A stretch of DNA of 64,000 nucleotides from Tausonia pullulans (lineage: Eukaryota; Basidiomycota; Tremellomycetes; Cystofilobasidiales; Mrakiaceae): NCBI GenBank assembly GCA_951802195.1, contig OX637629.1, positions 1,178,001 to 1,242,000 on the forward strand, given 5' to 3'. Under the pieces are notes generated by a model, which was not told where the DNA came from, made no database searches, and worked only from the letters and a program-made list of their open reading frames with translations. Made by a program: the position numbers and the translations under genes. Below are positions 25,179 through 36,624 of the stretch, piece by piece. Each line of letters opens with the position of its first letter. The stretch's first letter is position 1.

Positions 25179-27096
25179 AAGATGATGAACTCACGAACGA
25201 TACTTATGACACTTTTGACGCTCTTGCTCAATCTAGAGCGGGATCTTACCTTGACCAGGGGTCCGAGCGAAAGGGGGCTTTGGAGAGCAGCGTGGCAAAT
25301 GAGTTCGTGTAACTGATGGCATCTTTCGGCGGTCGACGTGGTCTGATCTGTCTTCCGCGGACGGACTAGCAGGGGCTGTCCTCTCTCAACAGTCCTGCTA
25401 TATAACCTATAAGTCGCCACATCTGTCCATTCTTGTCGCCGAGACTAGCTGCATTAGCGCTGTCATGGGGCATTCCTGGTATGAAACAGTACGTGTGGAA
25501 GCTGTAGAGGGTACCGAACACCCGTCTCAGCGACCTAGGCGCCAAACGAGCGGGAGGAACCGGTCGACATACATCCAGCTTGTCCTCGTCTCCTTCGCCA
25601 ATTCAATGGCTCCACAACTCCCCAACCATGTCCAGCTGCGTTACCCGCGTGAGGTAGCGACGTCGAGCCTGGAGGATGTCCGGCATCTCGGTGGCCATTT
25701 TGCACGCAAGGGCACACATCTGCTCGTCCTCGCTGAGACGGGCATCACGACGACCGAGCACATGTGGGCATCGTCCCCGACTCATCGCTCACCGTCGGAG
25801 GTGAGCTCGACTCGCTGGCTGGCTATTGAGGAAGCGATCTGGAACGCTCAGACGCCAGATCGACCACATCGTCATCACATCTGGAGAGTCAAATACGTGC
25901 AAATGTCGATCTCGTCCAACATTTCGTTGGATGGTAAACTTGGGCGCTGAGGTGAGGAGGGGCAAACCTTCCTAGGACATGGCCGAGAGTCCATAGGGCG
26001 CGGCAGGGGCCGGGCGACTGAAGAGACGTCGCGTTAACAACGACGAGGACGAGCCTGAGGAGATGGTAGCACAATATGCTCAAGAAATGCCTCCGAACGA
26101 TAAGAGGAGCGCGTCATTCTATGCTACAACAAGGCGACGTGTCAGCACTCCTGCGAGGCTTTGATGTACTCTTGAAGCCGATCTGGCTTGGAGCAGATTG
26201 AGATGAACCTGAAAGCAGACTAGTACGCCAGAGATAACAGCAGAGAAGCGCGGGAAAGACCGACCCTCAGTATCGGTTGGAGGTCGACAGCAAGCAGGCA
26301 AGGCAAAGTAGGAGAACAACGAGCTGCGCTTTGCCCTCTGGCTCTGCCCACCCAGAGCAGGCCAAGAAGATGACAAGCTGTCTTATAGTTTGTCGAGTAA
26401 ACCCACAGCCACCCTCGTCTTCGAGATTGTGATCTATCCAACCCTACCAAGTGTTGACCAGTGAATGAGTTCATCGAAGCCTCCGTGCCTGACTAATTGC
26501 TCTTTGTGGAGGTCGTATTTTAGGCAATCTTGGCCTGACAGTCAACACAATGAGCAGTCCGCGTGCGCAGACTCTGACATCGGCGCGGAAGAATACACTG
26601 AAACGCTGAGAGCTAAGGCAATTTGCAGGTAACAACTCGAACCACTTGCAGCGAAAGCATAGCGCTTCGCCATTGTCGACACGGGTTGTTGATAGAAGGA
26701 TCCTGCGTTCACGAGGGTTAGGCAAGGATCAAGGCTGCTGATTGAGAGAATCGAGAGTGAGAGCTGCGGCGCTCAAGTTGACGGAAGTCAGAATGGCATC
26801 GACCCGCTCTGAAGCAAGTTGACAGATTTCAGACGGTGCTGCCTTTCCTCCGTCGCCATCACTCCCCGGCTGAGGCAAGAAGATGCCGATACTCGCCGCC
26901 GCGCTCTCTCGCTGACTGAGATGGCCGAAGTGCCAGATGGATGGGGGCGGGGTCCCTTGTCTGTGTTGTGGCCAGGCTTCCCCAGGCGGTCAAGCCGGCG
27001 GTCGCCGTTCAGTCGCTTCCTTGCTTGCTCATCCATCCCGTGACACCCAACCTCCACCTGCTCCGTTTCCCGCTTCCCTTCGAACCTTCCACAGCC
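25179..27096. other. Gene-poor gap of about 1.9 kb
   Basis: No gene can be supported. A 161-codon frame at 25465-25950 (+) and shorter minus-strand frames near 25535-25785 have mixed codon usage and no domain I recognise; they may be remnants of a decayed gene. GC content is lower than in neighbouring coding DNA. No tRNA cloverleaf or repeat array was seen. Confidence 0.45.
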
Positions 27097-27830
27097 ATGT
27101 CTCTCCCCACTGTCCCTGCCAGCATCACCGGACCCTTCGTTCGTCCTCGCTGTTCCTTCGTGCTTGCTCGTCCATCTCTTCAGCCAGTTCACGCTGCTTG
27201 TCGCCGTCCTCCCCCCTCAGAACGTCCACGCCTCGGTCACCGTACGTCTCCATCTCTCATATCCCAGTTTGATAGTCCTGGCTCGCTCTGATCCTAGCCC
27301 CTCCAGTGCAAGCCCGGCACGGCCGACAAGTTCACCCAGGCTGCCAAGGTCACCCAGGAATTGTCTCTCAAGGAGGAGGGCGTCCTCGCGTACTCGTTTA
27401 GTCGCGTTCCGAACGAGGACAAATTCTGGGTGTACGAGCAGTATGGTGGGTATGCCGCCGGAGATGAAGATGAGGGAACACGACGACTGACGCTCCATCG
27501 CTTCTGCTCGCTCCCCTCGCGCGTCGTGCCCCCTTTCCCTGCGCGTCCTTGTGTCAATCAGCCAGCAAGGAGGCCTTCGACAAGTAAGCCCTGTTTCCCC
27601 CGCCCCCCCCCCCCCCACTTTTCTCATCTTTCCTTCTTACCTGTCACTTACACAATCTGCCTGCTTACAGCCACGTCAAGGGCGAGGCCTTCACTTCCCT
27701 CGGCCAGACTGGGCTCGTTACCGAGTGAGCAGGCCGGTCTCTTGCTAATCCCGCCTGAATGAGAGCCATCTCGTTGACCTATGCTTTCTCAATTGATAGA
27801 CTTGAGCTCGCTTTTACCAAGAACCTTTGA
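27097..27830 (+). CDS. ABM-domain (antibiotic biosynthesis monooxygenase-like) protein
   Basis: This is a small spliced gene for a protein of about 115 residues with the ABM ferredoxin-like fold found in quinol monooxygenases. The start is MSLPTVPASITGPF. The core exons read TLLVAVLPPQNVHASV, then CKPGTADKFTQAAKVTQELS, EEGVLAYSFSRVPNEDKFWV, YEQYASKEAFDNHVKGEAF and finally LELAFTKNL. The pattern of an N-terminal strand, a helix with a QE(L)S and EEG turn, and an E-x-Y...FDNH segment fits the family. Five introns are needed; the first donor (GTTCGT) is weak and its exact place uncertain. The frame stops at 27828-27830, about 260 bp from the converging YIP1 stop. No partner gene suggests the substrate. 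Confidence 0.75.
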
Positions 27831-28088
27831 ATGAGGGGTGTGCGGAGGTGCAGATGGAACATTTGCGTATGCAGGGGCGATATGAGAATTGAATCGAATG
27901 AACGCCTTATATCTCGACCGCGAGGTCTCATCACTCTGAGTACGACTGCTACTGCGCTAAGTATGAATGATGGAAAGGATAGCGCCTGCATGATTCTATC
28001 GGCTTCATCTTGCTCCCCTTCGACGACTGCTACCTTCCATAAGAACTTCCACTCTCTCCGCGCATACACCCACTAACGCGCTCGACGC

Positions 28089-29404
28089 TCACTTGCTCGT
28101 CGTGCCGACATTGAACACACTGAGAGATCGCAGAGAGCTCGTTTATCAGTTTTCACACACCGACGTCTCCACAGCTGCTGCTCGAGAGACGCACCTAAAC
28201 AGGGCAAAGCACCCATAGAGCAGCATCACTGGGTATGCGACAAGCATTCGCTGGTCGCTCATCCTCAGGACGGCGACAAAGATGCTGGAAGCCGAATGAG
28301 TGCACCAGAGGATGGAGAGGAGGGAGAGGATGTAGCCGAGAGGTCGACTGATGTTGCACGCCGTGTCAGTCCGTGAGTCTGCGGATAAAGAGAGAGAGAT
28401 AGAGAGAGAGACAGAGAGGAAGCAGAGACAGTTAAAGCGGGACGCACTCCATCCCGATGCCCATGCCGAGGGTCCCGAGGCCGACCATCGGGAGGAGGCA
28501 GTACCCGAGGACCGAGGCCGTCCGGTAGGCGTCGATCCCTCGCTCGGACATCATGTTGAGGAGCGTGTAGACGGCCAGCGTGCCGAGGAGGGCGATGGCG
28601 TAGATGTACGAGAACTGAGGCTTGCCGGACTGTAAGGCGGGCGCGATATGGGTCAGCCTGGATACCTTTGAGCTGCAGCATAGCAAGGGGGCGAGAGCCA
28701 CATACAAAGAGGAGAACCATGCCGAAACCGAAGCAGAAGAGGACGGGACCGGCAAGGTCGGCGTCGTCCATGATACGTTCGTCGGGCTGCGAGAGAGGGT
28801 TGAGAACGGTGAGGGATTTGGCGAGGATGTGGGAAGGGTTGATGCCGAGCTCTGTCATCACGAGTCAGCAAAGCGGCCTTCGACGAGCAGAGCAGTGAGA
28901 AGCGAGCGGTTGCTTCGGAGAGAGACGCGACCGGGGCAGGCGCATGCGGTGTGACGCGGCGGTTGTCCTGACGAGGAGAGACGACACCCGCGCATGCGTC
29001 GAGGACAGCAGCATAGCGAGCCCTTCCACATCGTAGCAAGAGCGCTCCAGATCCGTGAGAGATGACCCACCCTGGAGCAACGGAGGCTCGCCCTCGAACC
29101 CGCCCGTCCCGAAGGCCTCCCACCAACGGCCGTCGTGCATCATCCTGCCCATGTTGCCGCTTGGGCCCGAACCCATGGAGCCCATGTTGCCGCTGACGCC
29201 GTTGCCGTCGAAGCCGCCTGCTTGGCCGCCACTGCCGCCATAACTTCCGCCGCCCTGGAAGGAGGAAGACGAGGCGGAGCCGCCGCCGGCGTAGAAGGCG
29301 AGCGGGTCGTTGGGCTGGCCGTAGGGCGAGGAGACGGACGCGGCGGGGGAGTACCCGGGCTGATGGGGTGCGTAGCCGGCTTGGTGGGGGAAGAGAGAGG
29401 ACAT
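28089..29404 (-). CDS. YIP1: Yip1-family Golgi/ER membrane protein
   Basis: Yip1 binds Rab GTPases and acts in COPII vesicle formation and ER structure. The start encodes MSSLFPHQAGYAPHQPGY, a Tyr/Pro/Gly-rich cytosolic head. A conserved stretch follows: WWEAFGTGGFEGEPPLLQ, then ELGINPSHILAKSLTVLNPL, the family signature before the membrane domain. Membrane segments include DLAGPVLFCFGFGMVLLF, FSYIYAIALLGTLAVYTLL, GYCLLPMVGLGTLGMGIGM and LVAYPVMLLYGCFALF. The last exon, after an intron, gives SVFNVGTTSK. A GA-rich microsatellite near 28391-28418 lies in an intron. Start codons of this gene and DBP5 are 168 bp apart in divergent orientation. Confidence 0.9.
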
Positions 29405-29572
29405 AGGGGGGAGCCGAGGGTGATGGTTGTTGAGGGCGAGTCAAGCTGTCTGTCGCGTGGATCTCCAGCTGGCGTCGTGCGGCCGCGAGAGAGCGCGAGA
29501 GGAGCCAGCGCGTGTACCGTTGCTGCCGACGACCATCGACACCCTTCCTTCTCCATCAGCATTCCCCCAGCC
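29405..29572. promoter_or_regulatory. Divergent promoter between YIP1 and DBP5
   Basis: This 168-bp segment separates two conserved, divergently transcribed genes and must hold both core promoters and 5' UTRs. No clear TATA element is seen. Confidence 0.5.
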
Positions 29573-31793
29573 ATGGCAGACGTCTCTAAGCCCGTAGACA
29601 CGCCCGAACCCGCCGTTGTGGCTGCCCCGGCTTCGCCCGAAGCCAGCAGCCCTGCTGCTCCCTCCGAGACACCAGCAGTCCTCGAAAAGGGCAACGACGG
29701 CTGGATCGACGAAGCCAAACCCGCCACCGACCGGGGGATCAGCTCGCTTGCGTCCCGTATCGGAGGCCTCTCCACCGACAGCGACGAAAAGCCCGCCGCT
29801 GCCGCCGAGGTTGCAGAGGCCGAGGGTTTGTCGTCGCGTGGCTTCTTCCTCCCCCAGCCCCACCCCCTTCCCCACCTTTCCCTTGCCTTGACAGGCAGCA
29901 GGCTGACCCTGGAGTGCCCTTCCTCGCGCTTGTCCTCGCCCTTCACTCTGCAGATAAGTTGACGCCCAACTCGTATCAGGTCTCAGTGTGTACACGGGCT
30001 TTCTCCTTTCTGCGCAAGCACGCTGGAGGCTTCAAATGCCTGCAAGGACTCCGCTCTGACGTATGCCGCCCTTTCGCCCCGGCCCATCCCTTCAGGTCAC
30101 CCTCGCCGACCAGCAGGCGGACCCAAACTCGCCTCTGTTTTCGATCAAGGCGTTTGAGGACCTCGGCCTGTGAGCCGTTGGCTTCTATGCGAATGGGGTC
30201 CCTGCGCATGGACTCACGGTCGTCGCCTTGCCTTGTCCCTTACCCTCTAGCCACCCCAACCTGCTCAAGGGTATCTACGCGATGAAGTTCCAAAAGCCGT
30301 CCAAGATCCAGGAGCGTGCTCTCCCGCTTCTCCTCCAGAACCCGTAGGTCCTCGCTTGCTCTCGCCACTGCCGAGCGAAGACTCACCCCTGCCCAGGCCA
30401 CGCAACATGATCGGCCAGTCACAGTCCGGCACGGGCAAGACTGCGGCGTTCACACTCACCATGCTCAGCCGGATAGACTTCTCCCAGCAGTGCTGCCAGG
30501 TGCGCAGACGAAGCCAGCTCGGTTCCTTCACCACAGGTGCGCCTGTCCTGACTCGTCCGTTTCTCGCCAGGCCATCTGTCTCGCCCCCTCGCGCGAGCTC
30601 GCCCGCCAAATTGAGGACGTCGTCAAGCAGATGGGCCAGTTCACAGATGTTAAGGTCTTCCTCGGCGTCAAAGACTCGTTCGACCGGCACTCTCCGCCGA
30701 TCAACGCCCACGTCGTCGTCGGCACGCCGGGCACGCTCATGGACATGATCGTCAAGAAGAAGCTCGACGTCCGGCAGGTCAAGGCGTTCTGTCTTGACGA
30801 GGCCGACAACATGCTCGATCAGCAGAGTCTTGGCGAGCAGACGCTCCGAGTCAAGAAGTAAGCTGGCGTGCGGCCTGCCGGCTTGTATCGTCGCTGACCC
30901 TCCCTTCCTCAGCATGCTCCCCAAGTCGGTCCAGCTCGTCCTCTTCTCGGCGACATTCCCGGACCTTGTCCGCAACTTTGCCGTCAAGTTTGCGCCCTCG
31001 GCGAACGAGATTAAGCTCAAGCAGGAGGAGCTCTCAGTCGAGGGTATCCGGCAGTTCTACATGGACTGCAAGGACGAGAATGCCAAGTACGACGTCCTTG
31101 TTGAGCTCTACTCGCTTCTCACCATTGGGCAGTCAATCATCTTCTGCAAGGTGTGCACGTCTCGTTCTTCCACTGACGTGGAACGTCACGACTTACTCCC
31201 TCTCACCCCTTCTCACCAGCGCCGCGACACCGCAGACCAGATCGCCCAGCGGATGCTCTCCGAGGGTCACCAGGTTGCCTCCCTCCACGGCCAGCAGGAC
31301 TCGGGCGCTCGCGACGCGACAATCGACGGCTTCCGGGATGGCAAGACCAAGGTTCTCATCACGACGAACGTCATCGCTCGAGGCATCGACATTCAGCAGG
31401 TCAACATGGTCGTCAACTACGACATGCCCCTGGACGCGTCTGGCCGGCCGGATGCGGAGACGTACCTTCACCGGGTAGGACGGACGGGTAGGTTCGGTCG
31501 CAAGGGGGTGGCTATTGCGTTCGTGCACGACAAGCGGTCCTGGGAGGAGATGAATGCGATGTGGGTGTCCGAACCTGCGCGTCGATATTTTCTGCTCGCT
31601 ATGACTGACAAACTCCCCTTCCTCTCCCAGTGAGACCGCCCTCGGACGGGAGATTGTCCGGGTCGAGACGGGGGACTTTGATGAGATGGAGAAGGTGCGT
31701 TGGGACTTGAGCATGGCACGACATGAGAGCATCACTGACTTTGCTCTTTGCACCCATCATTACCAGACCATCAAGGCGGCACTCAAGTCATGA
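29573..31793 (+). CDS. DBP5: DEAD-box mRNA export helicase
   Basis: Dbp5 remodels mRNPs at the cytoplasmic face of the nuclear pore. The start encodes [13 protein letters not shown]. The Q-motif region ([31 protein letters not shown]) precedes [11 protein letters not shown] (Walker A), PSRELARQ (Ia), [12 protein letters not shown] (II) and FSATFP (III). Domain 2 has [18 protein letters not shown] and [13 protein letters not shown] (VI), ending KTIKAALKS. The VNYDMP segment before motif VI and the acidic head are typical of Dbp5. About ten short introns are present. The length, close to 490 residues, matches the family. Confidence 0.95.
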
Positions 31794-32183
31794 GGCGGTG
31801 GTAGATTGTATAATGGGAAAACGAGGAGGACACTCTTATGCATGCAACGAAATCTCATCTTGTTTCCCGATTGAGCGTGCTTGCCAAACGCGAGGAAAGG
31901 AGCGAGACGGGTTGCAGCGCATGGACCTTGGGGCCACTTGCGCCGATGGGAGGGAGGGGAGCCTGACGCGTTACGCCCGTCGTTCACCTCCGACCGACAC
32001 CATCACCAGCCTCTGGCCCGCCTTACTCTCTTTCCTTTCTCCGCGTAAAGGCACGAATCCTCCTTTTTCAACGTCCCGGACCAATACCTCCCAGTCTCAC
32101 GAAAGCACCCAGAACCGAGCCTCGACGCGTCTCTCCTACCTTCGTCTCCGAACGCATCGCGTCTGTCGGCGCCCTTATCAGGC
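31794..32183. other. Intergenic region DBP5-SEC6
   Basis: This tandem intergenic stretch of about 390 bp holds no supported gene. It probably contains the DBP5 3' UTR and the SEC6 promoter. Confidence 0.5.
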
Positions 32184-35008
32184 ATGGCCGCCACGCTCTC
32201 AGCCTCCCAAGCCATCGGAGAGTTCCTCAGATCGTGTGTGCTGCATCCTGGGCCCCTGGGTATCTTTCCGCAGAGTTCAGCTAGCTGACACCGCCTTCCC
32301 TTTCCTTGCGCCTTCCCGTCGCTCCGCCCCTTCCCCCCCTTTTGTCCCAACCCTTCCAGCCCCGACGATCTCCACAAGCTCGCCTCCCTCCGAAAGAAAC
32401 TTACCAAAGAGTCCTCCTCCATCCAAGCCAAGCTCTCCTCTGGCGTCAAGGACCAACTCGACGCGACGCGCGACGGACTAAGGAAGTTGGTCGCAGCCAA
32501 GGCCAACTTGGATGCCGTGGAGGAGGAGATGAGACGGGTGGAGAGGATCGCGGGAGATCCAAAGGGGGACGTGAAGGCGTTTAGGAAGATCAGTCGCGTG
32601 AGTGATGTGTGTCTGAAGGGGGGCAGAGAGGGCTCTGCGCGTGTTCGACGCGGAGGGCGCATTCTCCTCTCCCCCCCCAATCTTACTAACTCACAAGCTG
32701 ACGCCACGACTGCTTTCCAGGTCTCCCTCATCCACCGCAACTTTTCTCGCACCGAGGAGATGGTCAAGTCGTTCCAAGAGATCTCCTCCAAGGTCGATCT
32801 TTGCGCCGACCTCCTCGAAGACGACATCGCCGCTGGCATCCTCGCCCCGCAGGACCATCTCCTCGCGTGCCACTACCAACTGATGGAGCTTGAATCGTTC
32901 CGGAACGAGACGCTTCACCAAGCGAAGAAATCGACACGCGAGGAGCTTGAGACCGTTCGGTCGTACTTTGAGAGGCTTGATAGCGTCGTCGTGGCGTTCG
33001 ACGCACGTCTTTGGGAGTTGGCGAGCAGAATGCTCGATCTCGTGAGGGCCGATCGAATGGACACAGTCGTCAAGATATTGAAGATTGTCGAGGTCGAAAG
33101 CAGGGAGGACGAGAAGGTGGGTGTCATGCGTGGAGGGATTATTCATTTCATCGCTAAATCTCTCAACTCTTGCCTTCCATCCAGGCTGCCGCAATGAAGC
33201 TTATCAAGCGCTCCAAAGGAGACGCCGCGTCTAAGTTTAAGTAAGCCCTTGCGTCCTGGCCAGAAGAGACAACTCGCGCTGACTCCCTTCTGACACCTTT
33301 CCCCTTCTCTCCCCTCCTCCGCTCCTCAGGTCGATTCATGCCGACGCCCGCAAGCTCAAGCACTACCGGCAGAAGCTCATGAAGACGCTCGCCGACTCGA
33401 TCCGCGAGACGTTCGCGTCCGCGTTCGAGGAGCACCTCGAGCACCCTATGCAGTTTCTCGAAGACCTCGGTTGGCTCTACAAAGACCTCATCCGGATTGA
33501 ATCGGACGTTGTACCGTGCTTCCCCCCCGACTACAACATCCACACCTTTCTCGTCAAGACCTACCACAAAACGCTCGACGATAACCTCCAGAAGATTCTC
33601 GGCTCAGCGCCCGAGGCCTCGGTCCTTCTCACGCTTCACGGATGGATCAAGGAGTACAAGGCATCGATGAAGGAGCTGGAGATCCCGAGCGAGTGGCTCG
33701 ACCCGCCGCTGCTCGACGGCCGCGAGCAGGACCTCATTGAAGACTATGTCGGGCTCATCGTCAAGAAGATGGACGAATGGACCCGGAATCTCCAGAAGGA
33801 TGAGGAGCGCGAATTTTGCACGCGCGACCAGCCTGTCGAGCTCGAGGAGGGCGGCCTTTACGGCATGCAGGGCGCCGTCATTCTCTTCCAAATGGTCAAC
33901 CAGCAGGTCGACGCTGCCGCAGACTCGGGCCAGGGAGGCGTCCTCGCTCGCGTTGTCACGGAAGCCGGTCGAGTCATGCGCGCGATCCAGGCGCGGTGGG
34001 TTGCGCTTCTCGAGCAGGAAGTCAAACGGCACGTTGAGCGACCGGAGGAGGCGCCTTCGGGGCTTGCAGAGTACGTGACGGCGCTCGCCAACGACCAGAT
34101 CAAGTCGGCCGACTATGCCGAGGCACTCTCGGCACGACTCGAGCCCCTCGTTTCGGAGAAGTACCGGGTCGTCATCGCAGCTCAGGTCAACGAGGCGATT
34201 GACGGCTACCTCGACGTCGCCAAGGCGTGCACGCAGACACTCGTCGATCTCGCTTTTAACGACCTCAAACTTGTCACCAAGGCTTTCTTTACACCCGCCT
34301 GGTATGCGGACCCTCAGCAGCCGACGGCGGTGGTCATCGAGACGCTCCGTGACTACCTTTCGGACTACCAGGAGCACCTCCATCCGACGCTCTTTGACCT
34401 CGTCCTTGAAGACATGATTGACACCTTCCTCGTCGTCTACCTCTCGGCCCTCCGAGGGTGCTCTAAGCTCAAGATGGCCTCGGTTGTCCCGCGCATCCGG
34501 AACGATATCGATTCCGTCTATAGCCTCTTTGCCGATTTCAAGCCCAAGGATGCTCTCGAACTCAACTTCGAGGTCGTCCAGATGATCCTCGCTATGCTCG
34601 AGGCGTCTAAGGAGATGGTCTTTCTCGACTTTTGGACGTTTGCCAAGATCCACGGGCCGAACTTTGCCTTTATCGAGGGCATACTGCGGGCGAGGTGGGT
34701 TCTTGCCGTTTCTATTTGACTTAGACTGGCTTCTGACCTCCGTTCCCCTCTGTCAGGGACAACCTCGACCGGACGTCAGTTAACGAGATTATGGAAACAG
34801 CGCGCCGCCGAGTCAGGGAGGATCCCTCGCAGATGCCGGATCGTGCGTCTCCCTCGCGGCTTAATCCTCTCGCGCTCTCGCCTCCTTTCTAACCTCGTCC
34901 CTTTCAATTCCAGCGAGCGAACGGACCATCATGACAAAGCTCGCCAACGTCAAGGGCGAGGGTCTCTTTTCGTCCTTCAACCTTGCGAGCCTCGCCTCGC
35001 GAGTCTAA
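32184..35008 (+). CDS. SEC6: Exocyst complex subunit Sec6
   Basis: Sec6 is a core exocyst subunit that tethers secretory vesicles to the plasma membrane. The start encodes MAATLSASQAIGEFLRS. Coiled-coil helices follow (DDLHKLASLRKKLTKESSSI, HRNFSRTEEMVKSF). Central helical bundles include DRMDTVVKILKIVEVESRED, AMKLIKRSKGDAASKFKS and PMQFLEDLGWLYKDL. The C-terminal Sec6 domain has KYRVVIAAQVNEAIDGYL, VLEDMIDTFLVVYLSAL and MILAMLEASKEMVFLDF, ending SFNLASLASRV. Exon 4, beginning near 33330, is long and uninterrupted to 34694. The length of about 810 residues suits the family. Confidence 0.93.
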
Positions 35009-36624
35009 GAGTTGAAGGTGCCTTGCTGCCTTGCCTTTTGTCCTTTATACCACATCTCGCCTCTATACCATTTTTGTTGTCTTTCTCTCCGTGAGGGTTT
35101 AGGACAACACCGGCCCGTACCCCGGACTCTTTCTGGGCGAAGAGCGCGGCTTTGACCGCTCTCGCGAGTCTGCTGTTGTCTCTCTAAGCGCCATCTCCTC
35201 CCTTCCCTAACAATGCCTCTCGTCGTCTCGTAGCCCCATTTCGCTCTTTCTCCATTCTTTGAATCGGGTGTGGCACGCCTTCGTCGCCGACTGTAGAGAG
35301 CTCGTTCCGAGGACGCCTCTGGACAGCGATGCCCATGTACTGGATCGAGTCGATGGGGTGTTGCTCTTCCGGTAGGAGGAGGCAAATTGTTGACGGTATC
35401 GTCTCACTTACTCTTACATACTCGCGGCAGGTGGCGAGACGAAGACCATTTCGGTGCCTTCGGAAGTGGTCGCCGGTAGCAGTAGCCAAGCATGATAGCT
35501 CTTGTCTCGTGTCGGCACCACCATGACCGCTGTGAGAGAACTCATGAGGTCCCGAGTCGTTCAACCGAGAAAGAGAGGGAGAAGCGGGATTACAGATTCA
35601 TGTGACGAGAGTCCGTCAACTTGACCTCTAGGTAGAACGGGGCAGCAAGGCGATGACGCCTTCTTCCGGCGAACTCTTCAAGTCACTAAATAAGAACGAG
35701 TCCTGGTCCATCGCTGAGGTCGCCCCTTCTCTGGAGGATAACAGAAGTACCCTTGAGGACCGGATTTTCCATGTACTCACCTCCCTCGGGGTGCATCGCT
35801 GTCAAGACGCAATCTTCAGAAGACAGGCTGACCAGTCGAGCGCGGGTCCATCTCCCTCTCTCCCTCTTTCTCTAGAGCATTCTATACCTTCACGCCGGCT
35901 TCCCGGGCAAGGGCCGCTCTCCGATTTTATACTCTCTCGACTTCACTACTGCCTCTCCGGCATGGAAGGTCTTTCCGTTGTCGCCGGAGCCTGGCTGAGG
36001 TGGCACCCACGCGATGGCCCAACCTGATGGCCCTGCCAGTGACCTAGCCGCTCCCCATTCGCGTCGGTGGCTTCGCAGGTGCGTTGTGGTGTCATGTTTT
36101 CGCGCGGTCGGCTGTCGACTGGGCTTAACGTAACGCGCGTCTGCTTGCAGGCCGTGAGCTTGGCAGCCTCACATCTCTTCGACCTAGAGACCGCCATCTG
36201 GGCCACCCCCTCGCTCCGAATGCACCGTTCGCTCGTCCAGTGGCAGGCTTCGTCGGGCCCCATCTGGCACTGTTGCTCCTCGGGATGTATGTCGGCGAGA
36301 AGTTAGATCATGTGGGTGCACTTGAGACGAAGGATCTGCGACTAAGCGCACGTGAATGTATCGGGTTCGACCGGCTCGGCCAGCATGGCGCCGTCGTTTA
36401 CGGGGAGCTCGGGGCAGTAACAGCCGCGCAGGCAATGACTGTGCCGTCGAGATGGAGGAAAAGTGAAAATGGAAGTGGATCTGTCCTCTCGTCTATGTAA
36501 TCAGTGGTTGGCTGTTAGTTGTCATCGTCAAGCAAGACGAGCCGTGACACCTCTAGAGATGACGAACGCGTTCGCTCTCGCGCGCCTCGCTTTCAACCAC
36601 CACCCACCTTCTCTCTTCCCCACC
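35009..36624. other. Gene-poor gap of about 1.6 kb
   Basis: No confident gene. Candidate frames are a 124-codon frame at 35653-36027 (+) beginning MTPSSGELFKSLNKN, and open frames at 36067-36500 (+) with a short hydrophobic run (FVGPHLALLLLGMYVG). Neither shows a known domain or a convincing splice pattern. A few minus-strand frames near 35184-35564 may be decayed coding sequence. The last part holds the SAC1 promoter; an ATG at 36558 in frame upstream of the SAC1 start is possible but less well placed. Confidence 0.4.
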